Shown here piece by piece: positions 1 through 10,389 of a stretch of 64,000 bases of DNA. Within the stretch, counting starts at the first letter, position 1, and each line of letters opens with the position of its first letter. A model generated the notes under the pieces. The model saw nothing but the letters and a program-made list of their open reading frames with translations. It was not told the origin of the DNA and did no database searches. The translations under genes were made by a program, and so were the position numbers. Origin of the DNA: an uncultured Arenicella sp. (lineage in GTDB: Bacteria; Pseudomonadota; Gammaproteobacteria; Arenicellales; Arenicellaceae); the NCBI GenBank assembly GCA_938048185.1, contig CALIVT010000009.1:62001-126000 (forward strand). The letters are read 5' to 3'.

Positions 1-487
1 CGTCTTCATAAGCTTTCAACATAGAGGTGATTGCCCCTAGAAGATCGCTTAGGTTTGGCGTGTCGCCATAATGCGATGCTTCTGAAATAACATTACCGCC
101 GGTCCTGCGAAAATACGCTAGGCCTTTTGAACCAATCGTCGCGATATCTAGTTCAACGTCTTTAGCATCCCATTCAGCCATGTCTGTCATGGTCTTGCGG
201 AACACGTTCATGTTTAAACCACCACATAAACCACGATCAGAACTCACCACAATGTAGCCAACACGCTTCACATCACGCTCGATAGTGAAAGGGTGCTTGT
301 ACTCCAAATTCGCTTTAGCGATATGCGCGACAACTGAGCGAATTTTTTGTGCATAGGGCCGAGCGGCCAGCATGCGGTCTTGCGCTTTGCGCATTTTGCT
401 TGCTGCCACCATTTCCATGGCTTTAGTGATTTTCTGCGTACTTTTTACACTTCCAATCTGATCGCGGATTTCTTTACCGACTGCCAT
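1..487 (-). CDS. atpG: ATP synthase gamma subunit, 3' end cut off by window
   Basis: Gamma subunit of the F1 sector, the central rotating stalk that couples proton flow through Fo to catalysis. The reading frame opens with ATG at 487 and runs off the left edge, so about 162 N-terminal residues are visible of the roughly 285-290 usual for the family. The start reads [14 protein letters not shown] and continues with the conserved N-terminal helix motif [17 protein letters not shown], which is diagnostic. The later [11 protein letters not shown] segment is also typical. It lies 91 bp downstream of atpA, as the last visible gene of the atpIBEFHAG operon; atpD and atpC are expected just outside the window. 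Confidence 0.97.
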   Translation of the reverse strand, partial: MAVGKEIRDQIGSVKSTQKITKAMEMVAASKMRKAQDRMLAARPYAQKIRSVVAHIAKANLEYKHPFTIERDVKRVGYIVVSSDRGLCGGLNMNVFRKTMTDMAEWDAKDVELDIATIGSKGLAYFRRTGGNVISEASHYGDTPNLSDLLGAITSMLKAYED

Positions 488-578
488 AATCTATCTCTTT
501 ATAGTTTACGTTGACACGAATGAGCCTTCAGCTTGAGCGGCCTAGGCCGCTGTTCGCTTTAGCAAAACTCGTGAATCA

Positions 579-2120
579 CTAGAAGCTGCCGTTCGCTTTG
601 AAGTCTTTTAAAGCTTCATGCATACCCGCTGTAACGTCATCAGTTAGCTTGGGGGTTGCATTGATGCCTTCGATCAAAGATTCGAAGTTTGCTTTTACAT
701 GCGCTTGCATTGCGGCTTCGCACGCGCCAACTTGCTCTTTTTCGACATCGTCGAAATAGCCTTCGTTGGCTGCGAACAATGACAAGGCTACTTGAGCCGT
801 TGACATCGGCGCGTATTGCGCTTGCTTCATCAATTCAGTCACACGCTCACCACGGGCAAGTTGTGCTTGAGTTGCTTCGTCAAGATCGGACGCGAACTGC
901 GAGAACGCAGCTAGCTCACGATATTGAGCGAGAGCCAAACGAATACCACCGCCTAACTTCTTAATGATGTTAGTTTGTGCTGCACCACCTACTCGTGACA
1001 CGGATAGACCCGGGTCTACCGGTGGACGAATACCAGAGTTAAACAAGTCAGTTTCCATAAAAATCTGACCATCGGTGATCGAAATTACGTTAGTAGGTAC
1101 AAACGCTGATACGTCACCAGCTTGAGTTTCAATGATCGGCAACGCCGTCAATGAACCGGTTTTACCTTTAACACCAGTCAAACGCTCTACTTCTGCTTCG
1201 TTGATACGCGATGAACGCTCTAACAAACGCGAGTGAAGATAGAATACGTCACCAGGATACGCTTCACGGCCCGGAGGACGACGCAGCAATAAGGATACTT
1301 CACGATAAGCGACTGCTTGCTTTGACAAATCATCATAAACAATGAGTGCGTCTTCGCCGTTATCGCGAAAATATTCACCCATCGAACAACCCGCATAAGG
1401 AGCAAGATATTGTAGTGCGGCCGAATCAGAAGCGTTTGCAGCGACCACCGTGGTGTACTCTAACGCGCCGTGCTCTTCGAGCTTGCGAACCACAGAAGCA
1501 ACCGAAGATGCTTTTTGGCCTACTGCAACATAGATACACTTAACACCGTTACCTTTTTGGTTGATGATGGCGTCGATCGCTACCGCAGTCTTACCGGTTT
1601 GACGGTCACCAATAATCAACTCACGTTGGCCTCGACCAATCGGCACCATGGCATCGATTGATTTGAAACCGGTCTCAAGCGGTTGGTCTACACCTTGACG
1701 CTCAATTACGCCAGGTGCCACTTTCTCAATCGGAGACGTTTCGGTCGTCTCAATGGCGCCTTTGCCATCGATAGGATTACCAAGTGTATCTACAACACGA
1801 CCAAGCAGGGCTCGGCCCACTGGCACTTCTAAAATTCGGCCAGTACATTTTACAGTGTCGCCTTCAGAAATGTTCTTGTAGTTACCCATGATTACCGCAC
1901 CCACTGAGTCTTGCTCAAGGTTAAGTGCTAAACCAAAGATGTCACCAGGGAATTCCAACATCTCACCTTGCATCGCTTCAGTTAAGCCATGGATGCGGGC
2001 GATGCCGTCGGTCAGGCTTACTACGGTACCTTCGGTACGCGATTCAGCGGATGCTTCAAAATTTTTAATCCGATCTTTAATCAGATTACTGATTTCAGAT
2101 GGGTTCAATTGCGTTGTCAT
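579..2120 (-). CDS. atpA: ATP synthase F1 alpha subunit
   Basis: Alpha subunit of F1, the regulatory nucleotide-binding partner of the beta subunit on the cytoplasmic face of the inner membrane. It has 513 residues, the same length as the E. coli protein. The Walker A motif GDRQTGKT is at residues 171-178, followed by the Walker B region [10 protein letters not shown] and the family signature near [20 protein letters not shown]. The N-terminal beta barrel covers about residues 25-95. It sits in the atp operon, 94 bp downstream of atpH. Nothing unusual is visible. Confidence 0.99.
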   Translation of the reverse strand: MTTQLNPSEISNLIKDRIKNFEASAESRTEGTVVSLTDGIARIHGLTEAMQGEMLEFPGDIFGLALNLEQDSVGAVIMGNYKNISEGDTVKCTGRILEVPVGRALLGRVVDTLGNPIDGKGAIETTETSPIEKVAPGVIERQGVDQPLETGFKSIDAMVPIGRGQRELIIGDRQTGKTAVAIDAIINQKGNGVKCIYVAVGQKASSVASVVRKLEEHGALEYTTVVAANASDSAALQYLAPYAGCSMGEYFRDNGEDALIVYDDLSKQAVAYREVSLLLRRPPGREAYPGDVFYLHSRLLERSSRINEAEVERLTGVKGKTGSLTALPIIETQAGDVSAFVPTNVISITDGQIFMETDLFNSGIRPPVDPGLSVSRVGGAAQTNIIKKLGGGIRLALAQYRELAAFSQFASDLDEATQAQLARGERVTELMKQAQYAPMSTAQVALSLFAANEGYFDDVEKEQVGACEAAMQAHVKANFESLIEGINATPKLTDDVTAGMHEALKDFKANGSF

Positions 2121-2214
2121 GACTGCAAGTCCTCAACGGTTAACTATTTATTCGCTACGTGTCTTCAAGTCAATCGACGTGTCGATTCAAGCTGAAGGCT
2201 CACGCAGTTAGACA

Positions 2215-2751
2215 CTAGCGCATGAGCGCCGACGTCAATTTTTCTATTCGGCCTTTGGCCGAGCCATCTATCACCAAGTCTCCCGCTTTGATTACTGCGC
2301 CACCGATCAACTCGGCGTCAACAGTTTCTTGCAACTCAACTTTAAGACCAAGGCGTTTTTCTAGCGCCGCGGCCAATGATGATTTTTGATCGTCTGTTAG
2401 AGGCATCGCGGTTAAAACTTCCGCGTTCACCAAAGCATTCGCTTTCGCAACCAGATCGACATATAAAGCGTTGATATCATTCAACGAGTCAAGTCGGTCA
2501 TTCTGCACTAACAAGTTAACCAAGTTCGCTCCACCGTCTGGCAAGCTACCCTTAGTGAGATCGGTTAATAGCTCAGTAACTTTGCTGTCTGCAACGCGTG
2601 GGTCAGAAACCAGTGCGCCGAAGTCGGCATCGTTACTAATAGCGGCGAGATGTTCTAAGGCAGAAGTCCACGCGTCAAACGCGTTGGTCTCTTGCGCTAG
2701 ATCAAACACCGCTTTGGCGTAAGGTCGAGCAATGGATGCATTGTCTGCCAT
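2215..2751 (-). CDS. atpH: ATP synthase F1 delta subunit
   Basis: Delta subunit (OSCP), part of the peripheral stalk, which holds the alpha3-beta3 head to subunit b. The length of 178 residues is normal for the family. The N-terminus IARPYAKAVFDLAQE is the characteristic start of OSCP/delta proteins, and the C-terminal half contains the usual LGLKVELQETVDAELIGGAV segment with the family signature. It lies between atpF (26 bp upstream) and atpA, the standard operon position. Assignment relies on these two conserved ends and on synteny. Confidence 0.97.
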   Translation of the reverse strand: MADNASIARPYAKAVFDLAQETNAFDAWTSALEHLAAISNDADFGALVSDPRVADSKVTELLTDLTKGSLPDGGANLVNLLVQNDRLDSLNDINALYVDLVAKANALVNAEVLTAMPLTDDQKSSLAAALEKRLGLKVELQETVDAELIGGAVIKAGDLVIDGSAKGRIEKLTSALMR

Positions 2752-2777
2752 TATTCTTACCTGTTTGGTTGCAAGCG

Positions 2778-3257
2778 TTAGCTAGCTTTTAATTGCTTAA
2801 CAAGGTCTTCGATCAAACCCGCGTGAGCGGCCTCGTCGATTTCTTTGTCAGCAATTTTGCTCGCTGCCGCCACCGCAATAGAAGACACCTGAGTACGCAA
2901 TTCTTCGCGCGCAGTATGCACTTCTTGTTCTACTTCAGACAAAGCCGACGCAACAATGCGTTCTTTCTCTGAGGTAGCGGTGGTTTTCGCTTCATCAACA
3001 ACAGCGTTACCGCGCTTTTCGGCACTTGCGATAATTTCGGCAGCCTGTGATTTAGCATTGCTAATCATCTGGGCGGCTTCTTTCTCGGCTACTTCTTGTG
3101 CTTCTTGGCCTTTTTCAGCCGCGGCTAAACCGTCTGCAATTTGGTTCTGGCGATCTTGCATGGCATTCACCATCGGCGGCCATACAAACTTTTTACAAAA
3201 CCAAACAAACAGCAAGAACGAGATGGTTTGCCCAAGAAGGGTTAAATTAATATTCAT
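2778..3257 (-). CDS. atpF: ATP synthase Fo b subunit
   Basis: Subunit b, the dimeric peripheral stalk anchored in the inner membrane. It has 159 residues, close to the 156 of E. coli. The start [20 protein letters not shown] is the family's single N-terminal membrane helix, followed by [20 protein letters not shown] and then a long charged alanine-rich helix of heptad character up to the C-terminus. It is placed between atpE and atpH in the operon. No unusual feature is seen. Confidence 0.98.
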   Translation of the reverse strand: MNINLTLLGQTISFLLFVWFCKKFVWPPMVNAMQDRQNQIADGLAAAEKGQEAQEVAEKEAAQMISNAKSQAAEIIASAEKRGNAVVDEAKTTATSEKERIVASALSEVEQEVHTAREELRTQVSSIAVAAASKIADKEIDEAAHAGLIEDLVKQLKAS

Positions 3258-3288
3258 CTATCGTTCCTCGTTTAGAAATTTAGCTAAC

Positions 3289-4485
<1,197 letters not shown>

Positions 4486-4654
4486 TTATTCCTAGAGAGG
4501 GGTTTCTCACACTAAAATTTTAAAATTCACTATGGCCTTCATGTCCTTAGTCGCTGCAACCGGCAATCGGGAGCTTTCAAGGGTTGGGCCTGTACTCTGT
4601 CTAACACTAGCGCCATTGCTGAGTTATCGCGCATTGACTCTAGCGTTTCTATAT

Positions 4655-5128
4655 TTAGTCTAACTTGCTCGGCACCAATAGCACCAACAAGTTCATAATC
4701 ACTGCCGCGATAAGATATGAAATTATAAACGGCAAAACCGATGCTTTGATTACGATCAAGCAGATTCCCATCATCAGCAAGGTGAATGCTATCTTTAGCA
4801 TCACACTAATGTAGAACCGAATCAAAATCTCGGTGGCAGCGGCATCGTGTTTAGCGGTAAATAAACGACCGGCGGAATATAAACTACCGATTACCGCAAT
4901 AACACCTCCAAAAGCAGCAGAGAGTGCTTCGCGAGCATCCGTAAAATAATACACGCCTAAGGCGAACGCTAATGTCGAGATGCCTTGTAAAACAGATAAT
5001 TTAAGTAATACGCTCGGCTGAGTTTTGGTCGGCTGCATAGACTTAGTTTTCACTAAGTTTTCGCTGCGCTTCTCAGACTCATTTTGAGTACCGTTATCGG
5101 CACTTAAAGTCGGTGCGGAATCATTCAT
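4655..5128 (-). CDS. atpI: ATP synthase protein I
   Basis: AtpI is a small membrane protein that is thought to help assemble the c ring; it is poorly conserved. This 157-residue protein has a polar N-terminal tail of about 40 residues and then four hydrophobic segments. The second segment, EALSAAFGGVIAVIGSLYSA, followed by GRLF and later by a RFYISVMLKIAF segment, matches the pattern of AtpI proteins. It is the first gene of the atp operon. A strong promoter lies just upstream at 5155-5183. Assignment is by pattern and by operon position. Confidence 0.9.
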   Translation of the reverse strand: MNDSAPTLSADNGTQNESEKRSENLVKTKSMQPTKTQPSVLLKLSVLQGISTLAFALGVYYFTDAREALSAAFGGVIAVIGSLYSAGRLFTAKHDAAATEILIRFYISVMLKIAFTLLMMGICLIVIKASVLPFIISYLIAAVIMNLLVLLVPSKLD

Positions 5129-5459
5129 AAATCGGCCATTTTGACTGCTCGCGGAGTATAAATGCTAGAAGTGTGTTTCGCAATGCCGCAAGGCCTTTTT
5201 GTTGAAGGCATTGTTGATCTCAAAAACGATGTGTTTACATCGCTACTTTGGTAGCTAGGTAGCCGCACCATGGCGGTTCAGACTCGCAAATTCCTTCGCA
5301 TTCAAACGGAACCAGACGAAGCAAGGCAAAATATCAAAACACAGAGCAACATCCAGAGCCTTAACAATTGTACGTATTTAAGTAGCGCTCGACAAACTTG
5401 CGGTATCGTTGGTTTTGGGTAGGGTGGATTAGAACAAAACCCTAAACAAGCACTTTTCT
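5129..5459. other. Divergent intergenic region between atpI and an OmpA-like gene
   Basis: This 331-base stretch has no plausible gene. It holds the atp promoter near its left end. A small perfect hairpin lies at 5227-5242 (CGATGT, four-base loop, ACATCG). I found no clear -35/-10 pair for the rightward gene at 5460. No parS-like or repeated element was recognised, although this is the point where the usual parB-atpI linkage is broken. Confidence 0.6.
5155..5183 (-). promoter_or_regulatory. Sigma-70 type promoter of the atp operon
   Basis: On the minus strand the sequence reads TTGCGA, 17 bases, then TATACT. These are four of six and five of six matches to the -35 and -10 consensus with ideal spacing. 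The predicted start of transcription falls near 5148, about 20 bases before the atpI start codon, so the leader would be very short. This is a sequence match, not measured. Confidence 0.7.
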
Positions 5460-6131
5460 ATGAAAAATTTGATTCTGAGCTTTACCGACTTAAAAACCTC
5501 ACTACTGGTCTCTATTTTATTTCTATCACTCCTCAATATCAGCACTGCACAGATAGACGTGAGCGAAGAAGGTGACGTGCGAATAGGCGATATTCGCGTA
5601 TCTTCCGAAGGAGATGTCAAAATGGGCGGATTAGGAGCGGACTCCGACGGCAATGTAGAACTAGGTGACATTTCGGTAAGCGCCGACGGCTCGGTAATAA
5701 TGACGGGCTTGCGAGTAGAAGCTAACGGCTCGATATCAATGGGCTCAAATTTTAATGGCGACACACTCGGCGATGCTATTGATGACCCGGGCGACGCTGC
5801 GAACCTGATTGTATTTTTCAAATCCGGCTCTTCAGAGCTAAGTGACAGAGGCCGAGAGCAGGTTGAGCAAATAGCTGAAGCCATATCTTATCTTGGCGGT
5901 AATGCGGCGGTAGAAATACAAGGGCATACTGACTCTATTGGTGCTGATGCGGATAATTTAGTGCTTTCTATCGCCAGAGCCGAGCAGGTCGCTATAGAAT
6001 TACGAGACGAGCATGGAGTCACTGCCAAGTTAACAACCGTCGGCAAAGGCGAGGCCGAGCCAGTTGCGGGCAACGATTCAAATCTTGGCAGACAGCTGAA
6101 CCGACGCGTCACTCTGGTAAACCGAAGCTAG
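5460..6131 (+). CDS. OmpA-family protein with five 13-residue repeats
   Basis: A 223-residue exported protein with two parts. A hydrophobic stretch at about residues 13-30 ends in NISTA and looks like a signal peptide with a long N-region. Residues 32-96 are five consecutive repeats of 13 residues with consensus [IL]-x-[VA]-S-x-[ED]-G-[DNS]-V-x-[ILM]-G-[DG]. Residues 115-222 form an OmpA C-terminal domain, which binds peptidoglycan in this family; VEIQGHTDSIG, then LSIARAEQV and NRRV are visible, with Asp158 and Arg173 as the expected ligands for diaminopimelate. There is no eight-strand barrel. The likely role is a periplasmic or outer-membrane protein tied to the cell wall; the function of the repeats is unknown. 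Confidence 0.85.
   Translation: MKNLILSFTDLKTSLLVSILFLSLLNISTAQIDVSEEGDVRIGDIRVSSEGDVKMGGLGADSDGNVELGDISVSADGSVIMTGLRVEANGSISMGSNFNGDTLGDAIDDPGDAANLIVFFKSGSSELSDRGREQVEQIAEAISYLGGNAAVEIQGHTDSIGADADNLVLSIARAEQVAIELRDEHGVTAKLTTVGKGEAEPVAGNDSNLGRQLNRRVTLVNRS
5553..5747 (+). repeat. Coding repeat: five units of 39 bases (13 residues)
   Basis: Within the OmpA-like gene, five units encode residues 32-44, 45-57, 58-70, 71-83 and 84-96. Each has a hydrophobic residue at position 1, glycine at 7, valine or isoleucine at 9 and a hydrophobic residue at 11. The alternation suggests short beta strands separated by an acidic-Gly turn, so a beta-solenoid or a stack of hairpins is possible; this is inference. 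The units have diverged at the DNA level, so this is not a recent expansion. Confidence 0.85.
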
Positions 6132-6264
6132 CGTAAGCTTTGGCAAAGCCAAGCGCTGGTCAGGCGCGCACTCAACTGTTCAAAACCCAGAGAGCTTATC
6201 CATCACTCATTATGCGTTAGTATAGAGGTCTCAATTCGATCTAAGATTATTTAAGACGTCTCTC

Positions 6265-7242
6265 ATGAGTCAAACCGACACCTCGACCACAACAAACGCA
6301 GCCATAAACAACGGCCTGGGCGACCTTACCGGCTTAGGCGCGAATGCCCCAGAATGGCTAGAAGCAACATTATCAGTCGAGCGCGAAGAGGGCTTCATCG
6401 AGGCAAACGGCTGTTTAATTCACTATTTTCGGTGGGGCGACCCGAGTAAGCCAGCGCTATTGATGTTGCATGGTTTTCTTGCACATGCCCGATGCTTTGC
6501 CTTTATCGCCCCTTATCTGGCAAAAGACTTTCATGTTATCGCGTACGATTTCTCCGGTATGGGCGATTCAGGAACAAGGGATGAATACGGAGAACCAACT
6601 CGCGTAGAAGAGTTGATGACTGTCGCAGCTAAAACCGGCGTATTTGATTGCGGCCAGAAACCAACCATCATTGCTCACTCTTACGGAGGTCGAATCGGGC
6701 TAGCAGCCGTCACTCAACACCCCGATCGCTTTGCTGGCTTAGTGATTTGTGACTTAATGATTATTCGCCCGGAAATTCTAATTGCCAACAAAGACCATTT
6801 TAAACGCCCTGGCAACCAAGACCCAAACCGACCAAACCGTGTTTACCCCGACCTTGGAACGGCAAAATCCCGATTTGTTCTCGCACCACCGCAGATGGTT
6901 GAGGTGCCAATATTGCTAGACTACATGGCATATCATTCTCTTAAAGAGGTTGAGGGGGGGTGGACCTGGAAGTTTAGTCCCAGTGTCTACAATGTGGGCC
7001 CTGACGGTATGGAAAAATGGGCAAAAACCGGTCAGTCATTAGTGTCTGCACCGGGCAAAAAAGCTGTGGTATATGGTGCACAAAGCCTTCTATTCAACCA
7101 AGATTCGGCCAACTATGTTCGAGAACTCGGAGGTACGAACTTCCCGATAATAGAAATACCAAACGCACGCCATCACTTAATGCTAGATCAGCCTATCGCC
7201 TTCGCGAGCGTTTTAAAAACTATTTTAGCCAGCTGGGCATAA
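6265..7242 (+). CDS. Alpha/beta hydrolase
   Basis: A 325-residue protein of the alpha/beta hydrolase fold. A low-complexity N-terminal tail (Thr/Asn-rich, about 35 residues) precedes the core. The oxyanion-hole region is LLMLHGFLAHARCF, the nucleophile elbow is IIAHSYGGRIG with Ser139, and the catalytic histidine is probably in NARHHLMLDQP near the C-terminus. No signal peptide is seen, so it is probably cytoplasmic. The substrate cannot be told from the sequence; esterase, epoxide hydrolase and lactonase are all possible. The stop codon is followed after 8 bases by the GTG start of a glycosyltransferase, so the two genes are probably co-transcribed. Confidence 0.85.
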   Translation: MSQTDTSTTTNAAINNGLGDLTGLGANAPEWLEATLSVEREEGFIEANGCLIHYFRWGDPSKPALLMLHGFLAHARCFAFIAPYLAKDFHVIAYDFSGMGDSGTRDEYGEPTRVEELMTVAAKTGVFDCGQKPTIIAHSYGGRIGLAAVTQHPDRFAGLVICDLMIIRPEILIANKDHFKRPGNQDPNRPNRVYPDLGTAKSRFVLAPPQMVEVPILLDYMAYHSLKEVEGGWTWKFSPSVYNVGPDGMEKWAKTGQSLVSAPGKKAVVYGAQSLLFNQDSANYVRELGGTNFPIIEIPNARHHLMLDQPIAFASVLKTILASWA

Positions 7243-7250
7243 TCAACGCA

Positions 7251-8045
7251 GTGTTGAAATCCAGCAAATTAGTTAGCGTGATCATGCCTACCTGTAATTC
7301 CGCAGCATGGGTAAGTGATTCGGTTAAATCGGTTTTAAGTCAAAGCCATACGCAACTCGAACTGATCGTGGTCGACGACGGATCAAGCGATCATACTGTG
7401 GCGCTGCTCAAAAAAATGCGCGAAACAGACGAACGCTTGAACATTATAGAACGTAATAGCTGCTCCGGCGGCCCACCGACGCCACGCAACGACGGCATTG
7501 ACGTGGCTAAAGGTAACTATCTTGCGTTCATTGATTCAGATGATTTATGGCACTCTAGAAAGTTAGCGCTCCAACTAGACTCAATGGAAAAATTCGGCCT
7601 CAACTTTCTATCAACCCAACACATTCCGTTTCACTCGAGTCCGCCAGAAACAACAAATGTTGATGACCCTTATCAAATACGATTTAGAAGCCATTCGAAT
7701 CTGATTAGAAAGAACTGGGTAGTTACCTCAAGTGCACTCATCGAAGCCTCTCTGTTTAAACGTACACGCTTCAACCAACAGCCGGAATATATTGGTGTAG
7801 AAGACTATCTGACCTGGTTGCAGCTGCATCAAAACCCAATTATCAAGAGCGGAGTATTAACCCAGCCATTAGTACTTTACCGCGTGCGACGCGATTCAAT
7901 TTCTGCATCAAAGACACGGATGGCCAAAAAAATTTTCTACTTACTCAGCCGTTACACATACAGGGGCCAGCCGTTGGGCATAAGGAAGCACTTATATTTT
8001 GCTACCTACGTATTCTTCGCATTTAAAGGTAGGCTATTTAGTTAA
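7251..8045 (+). CDS. Family 2 glycosyltransferase
   Basis: A GT-A fold glycosyltransferase of about 264 residues. The N-terminus VSVIMPTCNSAAWVSDSV is the typical nucleotide-binding opening of GT2 enzymes, followed by IVVDDGSSDHT, then GGPPTPRNDGI and the metal-binding FIDSDDLW. The frame is open further upstream, but that part overlaps the hydrolase gene; the GTG at 7251, just after the hydrolase stop, is the best start. No membrane segments are seen, so it probably works on a lipid-linked or nucleotide sugar at the cytoplasmic face. It is convergent with the Gtr-like cassette on the other strand, with only about 15 bases between the stop codons. Confidence 0.85.
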   Translation: MLKSSKLVSVIMPTCNSAAWVSDSVKSVLSQSHTQLELIVVDDGSSDHTVALLKKMRETDERLNIIERNSCSGGPPTPRNDGIDVAKGNYLAFIDSDDLWHSRKLALQLDSMEKFGLNFLSTQHIPFHSSPPETTNVDDPYQIRFRSHSNLIRKNWVVTSSALIEASLFKRTRFNQQPEYIGVEDYLTWLQLHQNPIIKSGVLTQPLVLYRVRRDSISASKTRMAKKIFYLLSRYTYRGQPLGIRKHLYFATYVFFAFKGRLFS

Positions 8046-8060
8046 TTCAATCATAGAAAT

Positions 8061-9236
8061 CTAGTTTTCAGCATCCAAATCAATTAGGGACTCAATCACT
8101 CCCATGGTAAAAGAGTTAATCACCAACAAACCGCCAGCCATAATAGCCGTAGCGCTGGGAATCACTTGACGCAGAATATCTCGTGGGTTCAGGTCTCCAA
8201 ACTTAGTGCTCTGCCATTCACCAACAGACATAAACGAGCCAACCACACCAATCATGATTAGTACACCACCGACAATAAGACCTTTCTCCAAGGTGAATTT
8301 AGTCAACACTGGCAGTTTCTTATGCGGAGTATACAAACGATGGTGAAAAACCTTGGTAAAGCAACCTAAGCTCAACATCTGCAAACCAATAATAAGCGCA
8401 GTAGCAAAGTAGAGCAGGGTGTTTACATCCAGCGTTACACTCCCTATTTCTACTGGTCCACGCATCAAGGCTCCGCCGCCAAAAACACCCAAAACTGTCA
8501 GCAACAATCCAGGGTAAATAAACAACCAATTGGGACTATGGATAAGAAGAAAGCGTAAATGCCGCCAACCATCTCGCCAGCTTCGCAAGTGGGGAGCACG
8601 GTCACGACCATCTGGGTATAATTTAATTGGTGTTTCCACGATATTGAATTCGTGAATTACTGCTTTACACAGCATCTCGCTGGCAAACTCCATGCCAGAA
8701 CATTTCAAATTCAGGCTTAATATCTTCTCTCTATCGAAACCTCGCAAACCACAATGAAAATCTCCGATCTTGGTGTTGTAAAAAATTCGACCTAAAAAAC
8801 TAAGGACTGGATTACCTAAATATCGATGCAAGGGTGGCATAGCGCCAGGTAAAACACCCCCTTTCATACGATTTCCAATAACGATATCGGCGCCTTCGCG
8901 TAGGCCTTTAACAAATTCGCCGATATCGGAAAAATCATAGCTATCATCCGCATCACCCATAACTACGTACTTGCCGCGAGCATTGCGAATACCATTGATT
9001 AGAGCACTTCCATAACCCTTTTTTTCTACACGAACAACGCGACATCCAAGAGATTCGGCGAGTTTGATCGACCCATCGTCTGAGCCGTTGTCTGCCAATA
9101 TTATCTCAATATCTAAGCCATGCTCTATCGCGGACTGACGACACTTTTCAACACATACTTGAATTGTCCTTACTTCGTTAAGGCATGGCAGTACAAACGA
9201 GAATTCCGGATTTGATAAAAGTGTTTCGCTAGACAT
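8061..9236 (-). CDS. Polyprenyl-phosphate glycosyltransferase (GtrB / DPM synthase type)
   Basis: A 391-residue enzyme of the dolichol-phosphate-mannose synthase type, which transfers a sugar from a nucleotide to a polyprenyl phosphate on the cytoplasmic side. The GT2 domain spans about residues 10-230 with FSFVLPCLNE, ILADNGSDDGS, the metal-binding GDADDSYDF (Asp95-Asp98) and the acceptor-loop motif IGNRMKGG. The C-terminal 150 residues contain four hydrophobic segments, an arrangement known from GtrB-like and related synthases. It is the last gene of a minus-strand cassette, 7 bases after the GtrA-like gene, which supports a role in making the lipid-linked sugar donor for the polytopic transferase at 10390-11835. 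The sugar is unknown. Confidence 0.88.
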   Translation of the reverse strand: MSSETLLSNPEFSFVLPCLNEVRTIQVCVEKCRQSAIEHGLDIEIILADNGSDDGSIKLAESLGCRVVRVEKKGYGSALINGIRNARGKYVVMGDADDSYDFSDIGEFVKGLREGADIVIGNRMKGGVLPGAMPPLHRYLGNPVLSFLGRIFYNTKIGDFHCGLRGFDREKILSLNLKCSGMEFASEMLCKAVIHEFNIVETPIKLYPDGRDRAPHLRSWRDGWRHLRFLLIHSPNWLFIYPGLLLTVLGVFGGGALMRGPVEIGSVTLDVNTLLYFATALIIGLQMLSLGCFTKVFHHRLYTPHKKLPVLTKFTLEKGLIVGGVLIMIGVVGSFMSVGEWQSTKFGDLNPRDILRQVIPSATAIMAGGLLVINSFTMGVIESLIDLDAEN

Positions 9237-9243
9237 AGGAAAA

Positions 9244-9651
9244 TTACGAATATTTGAAGATTTTCTTGAAGACGATAAATGTGACAGGACTAATCAATAA
9301 TAACGCTAACGCCGTACTAGCCGCTTCGTTAAACGGATGAAAAAGTGCGGCCAACGTCATATTCGAATAAAGGTAACCGGAAAAAGCAGAGACCAATACC
9401 GCGCTTGATATATTATAGATTAGGAAGCTCTTCCACGGAGAGTTACTTGCATTAAAAACCAACTTCTTTTGCATCAAATAGTTCACGAAAATACCAAGCA
9501 AATAAAACGCAAACGCAACGATAGAATGCGTTAAACCGTCGTCATAGCGCAAAACCATTTGCGCGGCTTCTAAAATAAACAAATAGCTAATTCCGATAAA
9601 TGCACTTACTGAAAAGACACGCAAAAAGAGAATAGCGTTAGATTTCAACAC
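9244..9651 (-). CDS. GtrA-family membrane protein
   Basis: A 135-residue protein with four hydrophobic segments, matching the GtrA family (about 120-150 residues), which is believed to flip polyprenyl-linked sugars across the inner membrane. The conserved signature is the second helix followed by GIFVNYLMQKKLVFN, where GtrA proteins usually have an aromatic/Asn-basic pattern. The start is a GTG at 9651. It sits between a methyltransferase and the GtrB-like synthase, exactly the pairing seen in serotype-converting gtr cassettes. Confidence 0.85.
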   Translation of the reverse strand: MLKSNAILFLRVFSVSAFIGISYLFILEAAQMVLRYDDGLTHSIVAFAFYLLGIFVNYLMQKKLVFNASNSPWKSFLIYNISSAVLVSAFSGYLYSNMTLAALFHPFNEAASTALALLLISPVTFIVFKKIFKYS

Positions 9652-9691
9652 ACTAAGGGTAGCAAGTAGTATTCAGAAAGTTGTTGCACAA

Positions 9692-10288
9692 TTAAGCAAC
9701 CGAAATCTTGGCAATAAAGTGCAGCTCTCGATCAAAAGCCCAACTACACCAAGCGGGATAGATTCCAAGCTTTGTATTCCACTTCTCGACAGTCCAACCT
9801 AGTTTTTCAAAATGTGAGTCCCATTGAGCCTTACTCAAATAATCATAAGGTAGAGCAACCCCGTGGCGTTTATTACCGACGTAATCCATAAACCTCAAAA
9901 TCGGTTCATTTAAAAAGCCATCGGTTAAATGGTCTTTAATCACAACGTGTTTACGCGCTACTCGACCGGCTTCCTCAAGCACCCGAAAAGCATCGTCGGC
10001 ATGGTGTAATACATCCACAAAGGTAACAGTATCAAACGAGTCATCTTTAAACGGAATATTTAAACCGTCATATTGAGAAACGTCGATGCTTGCAATAGAA
10101 CGAGCCATCACATCAATGCCATGAATGCTCGCGCCTTCTACTCCGTTACGTACTAGCTCTGAGATTTGACCGTCACCGCAGCCAATGTCAAGAATTGAAG
10201 AACCTTTATCGATTTGTGACGCCATGTGATCTGACAACACTTGTACACGACGATCATAGGTAAAATTAGAATGAATTGTGTCTAACAT
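9692..10288 (-). CDS. Class I SAM-dependent methyltransferase
   Basis: A 198-residue methyltransferase of the Rossmann type. Motif I is ILDIGCGDGQIS, followed by the acidic motif II in HGIDVMARS and the post-motif SFDTVTFVDVLHHADD. No signal peptide or membrane segment is seen, so it is cytoplasmic. The substrate is unknown. Its position between the polytopic GT-C-like gene and gtrA-like gene suggests that it methylates the sugar donor or the finished glycan; this is inferred from context only. It could alternatively be an unrelated small-molecule methylase. Confidence 0.85.
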   Translation of the reverse strand: MLDTIHSNFTYDRRVQVLSDHMASQIDKGSSILDIGCGDGQISELVRNGVEGASIHGIDVMARSIASIDVSQYDGLNIPFKDDSFDTVTFVDVLHHADDAFRVLEEAGRVARKHVVIKDHLTDGFLNEPILRFMDYVGNKRHGVALPYDYLSKAQWDSHFEKLGWTVEKWNTKLGIYPAWCSWAFDRELHFIAKISVA

Positions 10289-10389
10289 AATAGTCGCTTA
10301 AAAGGCATCTGATGCCATATCGTTGAAGTCGCGAGATTATAACGATGATAAAACGAATAATCACCTTTATATCGACACTAAGATATCGC

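Noticed and set aside
5429-5884. A 151-codon minus-strand frame across the OmpA-like gene.
   Set aside because: It is antisense to the repeat and OmpA coding sequence and its serine/proline-rich translation is a by-product of the repeats.
7017-7250. Upstream extension of the family 2 glycosyltransferase into the hydrolase gene.
   Set aside because: The extension is out of frame with the hydrolase and carries no conserved residues; the GT domain begins after the GTG at 7251.
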